The position numbers and the translations under genes were made by a program. From assembly GCA_965224045.1 (NCBI GenBank), contig CBDCYD010000001.1, positions 186,001-250,000 of the forward strand: a DNA stretch of 64,000 bases, in the 5' to 3' direction. Below the pieces are notes generated by a model. That model had not been told where the DNA came from, made no database searches, and saw nothing but the letters and a program-made list of their open reading frames with translations. Positions 41,061 to 50,143 of the stretch are shown here, one piece after another (positions within the stretch are counted from its first letter, which is position 1; each line of letters opens with the position of its first letter). Source of the stretch: Tectiglobus sp965224045. GTDB taxonomy: Bacteria; Pseudomonadota; Alphaproteobacteria; Rhizobiales; Hyphomicrobiaceae.

Positions 41061-43823
41061 ATGAACGCGATCGCCATCATCGGTGCGGGCCCCGCCGGCC
41101 TCTACCTGGCCTATCGACTGAAGCGGCGCCTGCCGTCGGCGCATGTCGAGGTCTTCGAGCAGAATGCGCCCGACGCCACATTCGGGTTTGGCGTGGTTTT
41201 TTCGGACCAGGCCATGGCCTTCCTCGACGCTGACGATGCGGAAACGGCAGCCGTCATCGCACCGCATCTCCAGACCTGGTCGGACATGCGCCTGCAATTG
41301 CGCGATGAGGCGATAACGATCGATGGCGTCGGCTTTTCCGCTATCGGCCGCCTGGAGCTGTTGCAGATCCTGCAACGGCGTGCAGCCGACGCCGGCGCCG
41401 AACTTGCCTTTTCCCGCCCGGTCCAATCGCTCGACGACCTCGCGCACTATGATCTCATCGTCGGCGCGGACGGCCTGAACTCGATCGTGCGACGCACTCA
41501 CGAAGCAGACTTCGGCGCGTCGATCTCCTACTTCGACAACAAGTTCGTGTGGTACGGCACGGGCCGTCCCTTCGAAACGCTGTCGCAGTCGTTTGTCGAC
41601 ACTGCGTGGGGCGCGTTCAATGCCCACCACTACCGTTATACTGCAAACCGGAGCACGTTCATCGTTGAGTGCAACCGTGAAACCTGGCACCGCGCCGGCT
41701 TTCCGGCAATGAACGAGGACGCCTCCCGCCGCTTGTGCAGTGAGATATTTTCCGATGCGCTGGAGGGCCATCAGCTGACCGCCAACAAGTCGGATTGGCG
41801 AAGCTTTCCGCGTCTCTGGAGCCGGCGATGGAGTTTCCGCAACCTTGTCCTGATCGGCGATGCCTTGCATACGGCCCATTTTTCGATCGGCTCCGGCACC
41901 CGCCTGGCACTCGAAGATGCGATCGCTCTCGACAATGCCTTGCGTGACGAACCGGACGACCTCGCACGCGCACTCGAGACCTATCAGGCACGCCGTCAAC
42001 CGGTCGTGCAAAAACTGGTCGCGGCCGCCAACGCCAGCGGTGAATGGTATGAAGACTTCGCAGCGCGCATGTCTCTTGCTCCGCTCGATTTCGCCTATGA
42101 CTACATCACCAGGTCGGGCCGCCTGACACCGGAACGCCTCAGCCGCATTGCGCCGAGGTTCGCAGCACGTTTCGCCGCCGAATGCCCCGGCCCGATTGTC
42201 GATCCGGTCTCCGACGACGAGCCCGGGTCGGCGGAGATCGGCTTCGACAAGGCCCGCCATGCTAACGCCAGTGCAATTCTGTTCGACAATCTCGCAAAGG
42301 GATTCGGCGCCCGCCCCGCGATCCGCGCGCCGGCCGGCACGTTGACCTACGACGCGCTTTGCGCGGTCGCCTCGCGTTATGCCAATGCACTGCAGGCCTT
42401 CGGTCTGGCGCGCGGCGACCGCGTTGTCCTTTTGCTCGATGACAGCGTGAGCTGTGTAGCCGCATTCTTCGGCGCAATGCGTGCCGGGTTCGTGCCGGTG
42501 GTCCTCAACACGTTGACGCCGCCGGACCTTCTGACGTTTTACTTGCGCGACAGCGCTGCACGTATTGCCGTCTGCGATGGCGATCTTGTTGATACCTTTG
42601 CCCGGTCTGAACTTTCAGCCACGACGCTCGAGGCCGTGGTCGTTGCAAACGCCGCGCGGCCGCCGGCAGCTCTTGCGCCAACCATTCAATCCGTGTGCGA
42701 GGATGAGTTCCTCCGCGATCAGGAAGATGTCTCGCACGTCGCTCCGACACGCCCGGACGACATGGCCTTTTGGCTCTATTCGTCAGGCACGACGGGCCGG
42801 CCCAAGGGCATCGTCCATCTCCACCATGACATGGCCTTCACAGCTGAGAGTTATGCCGCGACTGTGCTCAAGCTCGAGCCCGATGACATATGCTATTCGG
42901 TCCCCAAGATCTACTTCGCCTACGGCCTCGGCAACACGCTGACCTTCCCCTTCAGCGCCGGCGCATCATGCGTCTTGGTCGCTGGCCAGCCGCGCCCGCA
43001 AGCGGTCCTGGCAGCAATCGCCACGCATCGCCCAACCGTCCTGTTTGGCCTGCCGACGCTTTATACCGCCCTCGAACGTGCGCCGGCGGCGGCACGAACG
43101 GACTTTTCCTCGCTGCGTCTCGCGATTTCCGCGGCCGAGACTTTGAGCAAAACCGTGTTCGACCAATGGCGTGATCTCACGGGCCTTGAAATCGTCGAAG
43201 GCCTCGGATCAACGGAACTCCTCCACATCTACCTCTCAAACCGACCCGATCGCAAAAAGCTCGGCGCCGCCGGATTGCGCGTACCAGGCTACGAAGTGGA
43301 ATTGCGCGATGCCGACGGCAAAGTCCTTGGCGACGGTCAGGAAGGCGTTTTGTGGGCGCGTGGCCATTCGAGCGCCCCGTTCTATTGGAACCGGCCCGAC
43401 AAGACGGCCGAGACCATGGTCGGCGATTGGCTCAACACCGGTGACCGGTTCGTTCGCGATACCGACGGCTTCTATGTCTTCAAAGGTCGCCATGACGACC
43501 TGATCAAGGTCAGCGGCCAGTGGGTGCATCCGCTTGAGGTCGAGCGCTGCCTGCAGTCCCACGCCGACATTCTGGAATGCGCCGTTTTCGCACACGCCCT
43601 CCCGGACCAGCGCATGACGTTGCGCGCATTCATCACGTTGCGGGCGGGCAAGCCCGTTGATGAGCCGGCGATGACCTCGCAACTCCAGGACTTCGTCAAG
43701 CAGGCGTTGCTGCCGCACAAGTACCCGCGTATCGTCGAATACCTGGATGAACTACCAAAGACCGGAACCGGCAAGATCGATCGCAGCGCCTTGAAGACCC
43801 GTCCCGTCAAGGAAGGTGTGTGA
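41061..43823 (+). CDS. Fused aryl-CoA (salicylyl-CoA-type) hydroxylase and benzoate-CoA-ligase-type protein
   Basis: 920 residues, two complete enzymes in one chain. Residues 1-375 are a flavin monooxygenase with AIIGAGPAGLYLAYRLKRRL (FAD dinucleotide fold) and GDALHTAHFSIGSGTRLALE near 267, the signature of the salicylyl-CoA 5-hydroxylase/anthraniloyl-CoA monooxygenase family. Residues about 400-920 are an aryl-CoA ligase of the benzoate-CoA ligase group: FWLYSSGTTGRPKGIVHLHH near 573, YFAYGLGNTLTFPFSAGAS, GLGSTELLHIYLS near 714, and PKTGTGKIDRSALK near 899. One polypeptide could thus activate salicylate (or a relative) and hydroxylate the thioester to gentisyl-CoA. Gentisate dioxygenase follows 33 bases later. 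Related anthraniloyl-CoA enzymes are fused to an old-yellow-enzyme reductase, not to a ligase. Exact substrate is inferred. Confidence 0.85.
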   Translation: MNAIAIIGAGPAGLYLAYRLKRRLPSAHVEVFEQNAPDATFGFGVVFSDQAMAFLDADDAETAAVIAPHLQTWSDMRLQLRDEAITIDGVGFSAIGRLELLQILQRRAADAGAELAFSRPVQSLDDLAHYDLIVGADGLNSIVRRTHEADFGASISYFDNKFVWYGTGRPFETLSQSFVDTAWGAFNAHHYRYTANRSTFIVECNRETWHRAGFPAMNEDASRRLCSEIFSDALEGHQLTANKSDWRSFPRLWSRRWSFRNLVLIGDALHTAHFSIGSGTRLALEDAIALDNALRDEPDDLARALETYQARRQPVVQKLVAAANASGEWYEDFAARMSLAPLDFAYDYITRSGRLTPERLSRIAPRFAARFAAECPGPIVDPVSDDEPGSAEIGFDKARHANASAILFDNLAKGFGARPAIRAPAGTLTYDALCAVASRYANALQAFGLARGDRVVLLLDDSVSCVAAFFGAMRAGFVPVVLNTLTPPDLLTFYLRDSAARIAVCDGDLVDTFARSELSATTLEAVVVANAARPPAALAPTIQSVCEDEFLRDQEDVSHVAPTRPDDMAFWLYSSGTTGRPKGIVHLHHDMAFTAESYAATVLKLEPDDICYSVPKIYFAYGLGNTLTFPFSAGASCVLVAGQPRPQAVLAAIATHRPTVLFGLPTLYTALERAPAAARTDFSSLRLAISAAETLSKTVFDQWRDLTGLEIVEGLGSTELLHIYLSNRPDRKKLGAAGLRVPGYEVELRDADGKVLGDGQEGVLWARGHSSAPFYWNRPDKTAETMVGDWLNTGDRFVRDTDGFYVFKGRHDDLIKVSGQWVHPLEVERCLQSHADILECAVFAHALPDQRMTLRAFITLRAGKPVDEPAMTSQLQDFVKQALLPHKYPRIVEYLDELPKTGTGKIDRSALKTRPVKEGV

Positions 43824-43856
43824 TCGCCGGCCGGCAGCGAGCCTGAGAGAAAACCC

Positions 43857-44903
43857 ATGGACCACGCCCCAGCCGAGACACCCGAGCGCAAAGCGTTCTA
43901 CGACAAGATCGACCCCAAGAACCTGACGCCGCTGTGGACGGTGATGTCGACGATGATCACGCCTGAACCGCGCAGCGCCTGCGTGCCGGCACTCTGGAAG
44001 TTTGATGAAATCAAGACTGCGCTGCTCGAAGCCGGAGGCCTGATCACCGCCAAGGAGGCCGAACGGCGCGTGCTCATACTCGAAAACCCGGGCATGCGCG
44101 GCCAATCGAAGATCACGACATCGCTCTATGCCGGCGTCCAGCTCGTCCTGCCGGGCGAAGTTGCGCCCGCTCACCGCCATTCGCAGTCCGCCTTGCGATT
44201 CGTGCTGGACGGCGACGGCGCTCACACCGCCGTCGACGGCGAAAAGACCGTCATGCAGTACGGCGATTTCGTCATCACACCGCCCTGGGCCTGGCACGAC
44301 CACGGCAACGAAACCGACCAGCCGATGTTCTGGCTCGACGGCCTTGATATTCCGCTGGTCCAGTTCCTGGATGCATCATTCGCCGAAGGGCTCGGTGAGG
44401 ACGAACAGCAGGTCACGCGCGAAAGCGGCCACTCCTATGCCGCCTACGGCCACAACCTGATGCCGGTCGACGATCGATCCAAGAATATGGTCTCGCCGGT
44501 CTTCAATTACCCCTACGAGCACGCCCGCGGTGCATTGGAACAGCTCAAGAAGGGCGCCGACTGGGACCCCTGCCACGGCCTCAAGATGCGCTACACCAAT
44601 CCGCGTACGGGCGACTGGGCGATGCCGACGATCGGCACATTTCTGCAGCTCTTGCCGGCGGGCTTTGAGACGGCACGCTACCGCGCCACCGACGCGACGG
44701 TGTTCACGTGCGTCGAGGGCGAGGGCCGGACGCGGGTCGGCGAAAGCGTGCTTGAATGGCGGCCCAGGGACATCTTCGTCGTGCCGAGCTGGCAGCCGGT
44801 CATCCACGAGGCGGCGGCAGAAAGCGTGCTGTTCTCTTATTCTGATCGCCCCGTACAGGAAAAGCTTGCGTTGTTCCGCGAGGACCGCGGCCAGAACGCT
44901 TAG
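43857..44903 (+). CDS. Gentisate 1,2-dioxygenase
   Basis: 348 residues, bicupin. The N-terminal cupin has the iron-binding APAHRHSQSALRFVLDGDGA (His-x-His near residue 106) and WAWHDHGNE, with the family spans NPGMRGQSKITTSLYAGVQL and FWLDGLDIPLVQFLDASFAE. The C-terminal cupin (TDATVFTCVEGEGRTRVGES, VVPSWQPVIHEAA) is weaker, as usual. It cleaves gentisate between C1 and C2 to maleylpyruvate. Length matches characterised enzymes; 1-hydroxy-2-naphthoate or salicylate dioxygenases are close relatives and cannot be excluded. GAGAG lies upstream of the ATG. It directly follows the hydroxylase-ligase gene. Confidence 0.88.
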   Translation: MDHAPAETPERKAFYDKIDPKNLTPLWTVMSTMITPEPRSACVPALWKFDEIKTALLEAGGLITAKEAERRVLILENPGMRGQSKITTSLYAGVQLVLPGEVAPAHRHSQSALRFVLDGDGAHTAVDGEKTVMQYGDFVITPPWAWHDHGNETDQPMFWLDGLDIPLVQFLDASFAEGLGEDEQQVTRESGHSYAAYGHNLMPVDDRSKNMVSPVFNYPYEHARGALEQLKKGADWDPCHGLKMRYTNPRTGDWAMPTIGTFLQLLPAGFETARYRATDATVFTCVEGEGRTRVGESVLEWRPRDIFVVPSWQPVIHEAAAESVLFSYSDRPVQEKLALFREDRGQNA

Positions 44904-44940
44904 GTCAGTCGCACGCTCGAAACGCACGTGGGAGAGAAAA

Positions 44941-45636
44941 ATGCGCGCCACTTTCTGCCTCTCGAACCGTGTCTTGTCCGCACTCGTGGTTGTGCTGCTC
45001 GCCGCCGGCGGCACTGCATCCGCCCAGGTCCCGCCGAGCAAGAGCGAGGCCGCTTCGTACGATGGCCTCCACAAGGCCGCGCACGGCAACGATCACGCCC
45101 TTGCAAAGAAGTTGCTGGCTGCCGACGCGAAATGCGACGCCCGCGACGGCATGGGGCGCACGCCGATCCACGTTGCAGCTCATGCATCGGCCTATGAAGC
45201 GTTTGCGGTACTGGCCCGCGGCGGCTGCGATGTTCGCGCCTTCGACAACCAGCAATACGATGCGATCACGATCGCCGCCGTCAACGACGATGTCCGCATG
45301 CTAAAGCTCGCCATCGACCTCGGCGGCGATCCCAAGGCGATCACCAGCCCTTACGAAGGTACGGCGCTGATCGCGGCAGCCCACCTGGGTCATGCCAAAG
45401 TCGTCAAAGCCCTGATCGCGGCCGGCGCCCCGCTCGATCACGTCAACAATCTCGGCTGGACTGCCTTGATCGAGGCCGTGATCCTCGGTGACGGCGGGCC
45501 GGCCCACGTCGAGACCGTGCGTGCGCTGGTCGAAGCGGGTGCCGATCAGGCGATCGCCGAGCGCAACGGCATGACGCCACGACAATTCGCCGACAAGCTC
45601 GGCTACACTGAGATTTCAAAGCTGCTGAAGCCTTAG
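44941..45636 (+). CDS. Secreted ankyrin-repeat protein
   Basis: 231 residues. Sec signal peptide (VLSALVVVLLAAGGTASAQ, cleavage about residue 29) followed by five ankyrin repeats (GLHKAAHGNDHALAKKLLAA, GRTPIHVAAHASAYEAFAVL, YDAITIAAVNDDVRMLKLAI, TALIAAAHLGHAKVVKALIA, GWTALIEAVILGDGGPAHVE). Thus a periplasmic protein-binding solenoid. GGGAGAG in front of the ATG. It sits within the aromatic cluster, 37 bases after the dioxygenase; periplasmic ankyrin proteins are sometimes tied to oxidative-stress enzymes, but the partner here is unknown. Confidence 0.82.
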   Translation: MRATFCLSNRVLSALVVVLLAAGGTASAQVPPSKSEAASYDGLHKAAHGNDHALAKKLLAADAKCDARDGMGRTPIHVAAHASAYEAFAVLARGGCDVRAFDNQQYDAITIAAVNDDVRMLKLAIDLGGDPKAITSPYEGTALIAAAHLGHAKVVKALIAAGAPLDHVNNLGWTALIEAVILGDGGPAHVETVRALVEAGADQAIAERNGMTPRQFADKLGYTEISKLLKP

Positions 45637-45779
45637 TGCGCTGACACTCCGCTGCACGCAAACGGGTCAGGCCCCATCATCTCCCCGATTTCGCGCCGGC
45701 CTCCTTGCCGCCTGCCCAGCCACGCCCTACCTTGCCCGGCAAGCAATTCAATACACCGATAATCCGGGAGGCAGCAGCC

Positions 45780-46724
45780 ATGAAGAAGACCACTAGGCTT
45801 CGTCAGATGATTCAATCTGGCGAGAGCATTTTCGTTCCGGGCTGCTACAACGCGATGAGCGCGCGTGTGCTCGACAAGGTCGGCTTCCCGGCTATTTACA
45901 TGACCGGCTATGGCACCTCGCTGTCGCTGCTCGGCATGCCGGACGCCGGCCTTGCAACGATGAGCGAAATGCACATGAATGCGCGCTACATTGCCAATGC
46001 CGTCGACGTGCCGGTGATTGCCGATTCCGACAACGGCTACGGCAATGCCATCAACACCATCCGCACCGTCAAGGAATATGTTCAGACCGGCGTTGCAGCG
46101 ATCCACATCGAAGACCAGGTCATTCCCAAGCGCTGCGGTCACGTCGCCGGGCGCCGGGTCATCCCGATCGAGGAAGCTGTCGGCAAGTATCGCGCCGCGG
46201 ACTATGCCCGCAAGGAAATCGATCCGGATTTCGTGTTGATCGCGCGTACCGACGCGCGCGGTGCCCACGGTGGCACGCTCGATGATGCGATTACCCGCGC
46301 CAACGCCTACCTCGCAGCCGGCGCCGACGTCGCCTTCGTCGAAGGCCCGACCGACGTCGAGGAGGTCAAACGCGTGTGCGCCGAGGTCAAGGGCCCAATC
46401 CTCTACAACCAGACCGGCATCTCGCCGCGTTTCACGCGCGAGGAACTGCAGGACCTCGGCATCGCGATTACGATTACGCCCGGCGCCACGTTCCGCGCCA
46501 CGATGATGGCGATCTATGATCTTGCCGTTGAACTGCGCGACGACGGCCCGGTTGCCGAGAAGCGCTTCAACGATCGCTACAAGGACCACCCGATGGGCGA
46601 CCTCCACACCTTCGCCGGGTTCGATCAGGTGATGGCCTGGGAGCGCGAATTCCTCGGCGAGGAGGAATTGCAGAAATACGCCGACTCGGTTGGCCATCAG
46701 CCGAACCGTGATGCGGCGGAATAG
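45780..46724 (+). CDS. Isocitrate lyase/PEP mutase family C-C lyase
   Basis: 314 residues. The barrel motifs are FVPGCYNAMSARVLDKVGFP, YMTGYGTSLSLLGMPDAGLA, VPVIADSDNGYGNAINTIRT, AIHIEDQVIPKRCGHVAGRR and IARTDARGAHGGTLDDAITR. The KRCGH loop with its catalytic Cys marks a lyase of the methylisocitrate/dimethylmalate type and not a PEP mutase. Likely reaction: retro-aldol-type cleavage of a substituted malate to pyruvate or glyoxylate plus a carboxylate. GGGAGG precedes the ATG. A LeuC/LeuD-like hydro-lyase pair follows, the same combination as dimethylmalate lyase with dimethylmaleate hydratase in anaerobic nicotinate degradation. Confidence 0.85.
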   Translation: MKKTTRLRQMIQSGESIFVPGCYNAMSARVLDKVGFPAIYMTGYGTSLSLLGMPDAGLATMSEMHMNARYIANAVDVPVIADSDNGYGNAINTIRTVKEYVQTGVAAIHIEDQVIPKRCGHVAGRRVIPIEEAVGKYRAADYARKEIDPDFVLIARTDARGAHGGTLDDAITRANAYLAAGADVAFVEGPTDVEEVKRVCAEVKGPILYNQTGISPRFTREELQDLGIAITITPGATFRATMMAIYDLAVELRDDGPVAEKRFNDRYKDHPMGDLHTFAGFDQVMAWEREFLGEEELQKYADSVGHQPNRDAAE

Positions 46725-46746
46725 AGTTGCGCGCAAGGAGACCACC

Positions 46747-48147
46747 ATGTCAGGCAAGACCCTCTTCGAGAAAATCTGGGACCGCCACGTGGTCGCCGAA
46801 CAGCATGGCCAGACGCTGCTCTACATCGACCGCCATCTCTGCCACGATGGTTCGGCGCCGGCGTTCGCCCGGCTGCGCGAGGAGGGCCTGAGCCTCAGGC
46901 GCCCGGATCAGACCTTCGCAACGCCGGACCATTATACGCCGACGCATACCGCCGACCTCGACGCGCTCGATGATCCAAAGGCAAAGCAAATTGCAACGGT
47001 CATCGAAGCCAACGGCAGGGAGTTCGGCGTCACCGTGTTTCCGTGGGGTGACGAACGCCAGGGCATCGCGCACGTGGTTGGGCCGGAGCAAGGCATTACG
47101 CTGCCCGGCATCACGCTGGTCTGCGGCGACAGTCATACCTCGACCCACGGCGCGCTGGGCTGCATCTCCTTCGGTATCGGTTCTTCCGAAGTCACCCATG
47201 TAATGGCAACGCAGACCATCTGGCAGAAGCGCCCCAAGACGATGCGCATAAATGTCGAAGGCACGCTCTGCTTCGGCGTCACCGGCAAGGACGTCATACT
47301 CGCCATCATCCGCCAGATCGGCGCTGCCGGCGGCACCGGCTATGCCATAGAGTTCGCCGGCTCGGCCATTCGCGACATGTCGATGGAAGGCCGCTTGACG
47401 ATTTGCAACATGACGATTGAGGGCGGCGGCCGCTTTGGCATGGTGGCGCCCGACGAAAAGACGTTCACCTATATCGAAGGCCGGCCGTTCGCGCCCAAAG
47501 GAGAAAAGTGGGATCAGGCCGTGAAGTTCTGGCAAACCTTGCCGAGCGACGACGACGCGGTATTCGATCGCGAGGAAACCGTCGACGCCAACGCCATTGC
47601 GCCCATGGTCACGTGGGGAAACTCTCCGCAGGACGCCGTCCAGGTCACGGAAAACCTGCCGGACCCGGACAGAGAGGACGACGCCGATCGCAAGGCGGCG
47701 ATGCTGGCCGCTTACGACTATATGGACCTCAAGCCGGGCATGCCGGTCACCGAAATCGCTGTCGATCGTGTTTTTATCGGTGCCTGCACCAACGCCCGCA
47801 TCGAAGACCTGCGTTCCGCCGCCGAAGTTGCAAAGGGCCGCAAGGTGGTTGTGCCCGCCATGGTCGTGCCGGGCTCCGGTCTGGTACGCAAACAGGCGGA
47901 AGCGGAGGGTCTCGACAAGATCTTCCTGGACGCCGGTTTCGAATGGCGTCTGCAGGGGTGTTCGATGTGTGTCGGCATGAACGGCGACACGCTGCAGCCG
48001 GGCGAGCGCTCGGCATCGACCAGCAACCGCAATTTTCGTGGTCGGCAGGGCCCCGGCAGCCGCACCCATCTTGTCAGCCCCGCAATGGCCGCCGCCGCCG
48101 CCGTGACCGGCAAATTCGCCGACGTCAGGAAAATGATCGACGCGTGA
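46747..48147 (+). CDS. LeuC-like aconitase-superfamily hydro-lyase, large subunit
   Basis: 466 residues, aligned along the whole LeuC family: LLYIDRHLCHDGSAPAFARL, CGDSHTSTHGALGCISFGIG, AGGTGYAIEFAGSAIRDMSM, FIGACTNARIEDLRSAAEVA, GCSMCVGMNGDTLQPGERSA and STSNRNFRGRQG. The three [4Fe-4S] cysteines (in GACTN and GCSMC) are present. Small departures from housekeeping LeuC (GACTNA for GSCTNS, CVGMN for CLAMN, HDGSAP for HEVTSP), and the position beside a gentisate dioxygenase and a malate-type lyase, suggest a maleate, citraconate or dimethylmaleate hydratase. Isopropylmalate isomerase remains possible. AAGGAG lies upstream of the ATG. Confidence 0.82.
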   Translation: MSGKTLFEKIWDRHVVAEQHGQTLLYIDRHLCHDGSAPAFARLREEGLSLRRPDQTFATPDHYTPTHTADLDALDDPKAKQIATVIEANGREFGVTVFPWGDERQGIAHVVGPEQGITLPGITLVCGDSHTSTHGALGCISFGIGSSEVTHVMATQTIWQKRPKTMRINVEGTLCFGVTGKDVILAIIRQIGAAGGTGYAIEFAGSAIRDMSMEGRLTICNMTIEGGGRFGMVAPDEKTFTYIEGRPFAPKGEKWDQAVKFWQTLPSDDDAVFDREETVDANAIAPMVTWGNSPQDAVQVTENLPDPDREDDADRKAAMLAAYDYMDLKPGMPVTEIAVDRVFIGACTNARIEDLRSAAEVAKGRKVVVPAMVVPGSGLVRKQAEAEGLDKIFLDAGFEWRLQGCSMCVGMNGDTLQPGERSASTSNRNFRGRQGPGSRTHLVSPAMAAAAAVTGKFADVRKMIDA

Positions 48148-48251
48148 GCGCACGAGCGGCCCCAAGCTGCCAAACCATCAATGGTCGGCACGTCCGGCTC
48201 GTTTCGCCGGTTCCTGATCCCAGCGGGTCAATCACAGCAAGGAGTGCACAC

Positions 48252-48866
48252 ATGGAAGCCTTCACCTCCTTCAAGTCGATGGGCATGCCGGTCGACATTC
48301 CGAACTGCGACACCGACCAGATCATTCCGGCCCGCTTTCTGCGCCACAGCCCGAATGAGAACCCGGACTATCACCGCTTCCTGTTCCACGATTTGCGCTT
48401 CAACACCGACGGCAGCGAAAAGCCTGACTTCGTCATGAACAAGGACCACTTCCGCGATGCCAAGATCATCGTCGCCGACCTTAACTGGGGTTGTGGTTCC
48501 TCGCGCGAGCACGCCGTCTACGCGTTGGTCACCAACGGCATCCGTGCGGTCATCGCGCCGAGTTTCGGCGATATCCACTACAATAACTGCATGAAGCACG
48601 GTGTCCTTCCGGTGCGACTTTCGCGCGAGGATTGCGACAAGCTGCGCGCGCACTTGCACGAGGCGCCGGGCGCCGAAATCGCAATTGATCTTGAAAAGCA
48701 GACGGTCACGGCACTCAATGGCACGATCTTTAGCTTCGACATTGCCGCATTCGACAAAAAGCGCATGCTCGAAGGCCTCGACGACATTGGCCTCACGCTG
48801 CAGCATGAAGATGCGATTTCGGCTTTCGAGGCGGACCAGCCGGACTACGCATGGATGACGCGTTGA
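48252..48866 (+). CDS. LeuD-like aconitase-superfamily hydro-lyase, small subunit
   Basis: 204 residues, the swivelling domain. IPNCDTDQIIPARFLRH, FHDLRFNTDGSEKPDFVMNK, DLNWGCGSSREHAVYALVTN, GIRAVIAPSFGDIHYNNCMK and HGVLPVRLS are all present. It forms the heterodimer with the preceding large subunit; a 104-base gap separates them, and AAGGAG stands seven bases before the ATG. A catalytic Ser/Arg of the GCGSSRE loop is intact. Substrate choice in this superfamily lies partly in this subunit near residue 30 (here HSPNENPDYHRF in place of the LeuD pattern with Lys/Arg-Gly), which supports a non-leucine role. Inference only. Confidence 0.82.
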   Translation: MEAFTSFKSMGMPVDIPNCDTDQIIPARFLRHSPNENPDYHRFLFHDLRFNTDGSEKPDFVMNKDHFRDAKIIVADLNWGCGSSREHAVYALVTNGIRAVIAPSFGDIHYNNCMKHGVLPVRLSREDCDKLRAHLHEAPGAEIAIDLEKQTVTALNGTIFSFDIAAFDKKRMLEGLDDIGLTLQHEDAISAFEADQPDYAWMTR

Positions 48867-48955
48867 CAAATGCCACGGGCCTGCCTTTGGGTAGGCGAAA
48901 GGACACTCGGCCTGCACCGGCGAGCGGCGGTATCGGACGGGCGAGGAGGGGGCAT

Positions 48956-49345
48956 ATGGAAATCCAGCAGGGCTTCAATCGCATTGGACTGTCCGTTGCA
49001 ATCGCATTTCTCGGGCTCGCCGCGGTCTGTCTAATCGTGGCCGCCAGCAACTACGTGGAATACCGTCGCGAGATCGCGGTCGAGTACAAGAAGTTTTTCG
49101 GCCAGGCAGCCGACCCGGCGTCTGCGCTTGCGCTTCTGGACGGGCCGGAACACAAGCTCAAGAGTTGGGAGCGATTCAAAGACCTCCGCTTCCGCTCGGT
49201 CGGCCAGTCACTCAATCTTGCCGTCATGTGCATCATCGCGAGTTTCATCGCGCTTGTTTTCTGGTTTGCCGTCGGCCGCATCTATGTCGCCATGGCCAGC
49301 CGAAGGCGTGCGTCCCTCGTTCGCGTTGTCGGTGACCGTGGGTAA
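48956..49345 (+). CDS. Small two-helix membrane protein
   Basis: 129 residues. Membrane helices at about 10-32 (IGLSVAIAFLGLAAVCLIVA) and 85-107 (LAVMCIIASFIALVFWFAVG) with a polar 50-residue loop between, topology in-out-in or the reverse. GGAGGGGG upstream fixes the ATG at 48956. No family recognised. Same strand as the LeuD-like gene, 89 bases after it. Confidence 0.65.
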   Translation: MEIQQGFNRIGLSVAIAFLGLAAVCLIVAASNYVEYRREIAVEYKKFFGQAADPASALALLDGPEHKLKSWERFKDLRFRSVGQSLNLAVMCIIASFIALVFWFAVGRIYVAMASRRRASLVRVVGDRG

Positions 49346-49389
49346 GGTGGTGACGAAATCAGCGCTCACGATGTTGAATCGGTCGGCCT

Positions 49390-50143
49390 AAGGCATGTCG
49401 CAGCAAAACGGATTCACTCACAAGGGAGCAACGCGACCCAGCCGAACGGCCGCCCTGCCGGAGCCGCCGCGCGCAGCGCGAACAGCGGCGTGAGGCAATG
49501 AAACCCAAACCCAAAGGGAGCAACGCGACCAGGCCGAAAGGCCGCCCCGCCGGAGCCGCCGCGCGCAGCGCGCATAGCGGCGTGAGGCAATGAAACCCGA
49601 AGGGAGCAACGCGACCCGGCCGAACGGCCGCCCCGCCGGAGCCGCCGCGCGCAGCGCGCATAGCGGCGTGAGGCAAAAAACCCGAAGGGAGCAACGCGAC
49701 CCGGCCGAACGGCCGCCCCGCCGGAGCCGCCGCGCGCAGCGCGCATAGCGGCGTGAGGCAAAAAACCCGAAGGGAGCAACGCGACCCGGCCGAACGGCCG
49801 CCCCGCCGGAGCCGCCGCGCGCAGCGCGCATAGCGGCGTGAGGCAAACAATCCCATAAGGGAGCAACGCGACCCGGCCGAACGGCCGCCCCGCCGGAGCC
49901 GCCGCGCGAAGCGCGAATAGCGGCGTGAGGCAAACAACCCGAAGGGAGCAACGCGACCCGGCCGAACGGCCGCCCCGCCGGAGCCGCCGCGCGAAGCGCG
50001 AATAGCGGCGTGAGGCAAACAACCCGAAGGGAGCAACGCGACCCGGCCGAACGGCCGCCCCGCCGGAGCCGCCGCGCGAAGCGCGAATAGCGGCGTGAGG
50101 CAAAGAGACCCAAAGTGAGGCGCATTCATTGCGACGCGCTCTA
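49390..50143. repeat. Palindromic element family 4 with eight internal 85-bp units
   Basis: Eight direct repeats whose GGGAGCAACGCGACC starts lie at 49424, 49516, 49602, 49687, 49772, 49859, 49944 and 50029 (period 85-92). Each unit holds small dyads (CGGCCGAACGGCCG; GCCGCCGCGCGCAGCGCGCA then TAGCGGC). The flanks are AAGGCATGTCGCAGCAAAAC on the left and AAAGTGAGGCGCATTCATTG then CGACGCGCTCTA on the right. The same flanks enclose a single unit at 52250-52398. The right terminus CTA is the stop codon of the asparagine synthase gene. Confidence 0.92.

Noticed and set aside
46747..48866. Calling the LeuC/LeuD-like pair leuCD of leucine synthesis outright
   Set aside because: Position in an aromatic cluster and small changes in conserved motifs make a paralogous hydratase at least as likely; left open.
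49390..50143. Regular direct repeats resembling a CRISPR array
   Set aside because: Units are 85 bp and contiguous, with no unique spacers, and there are no cas genes.
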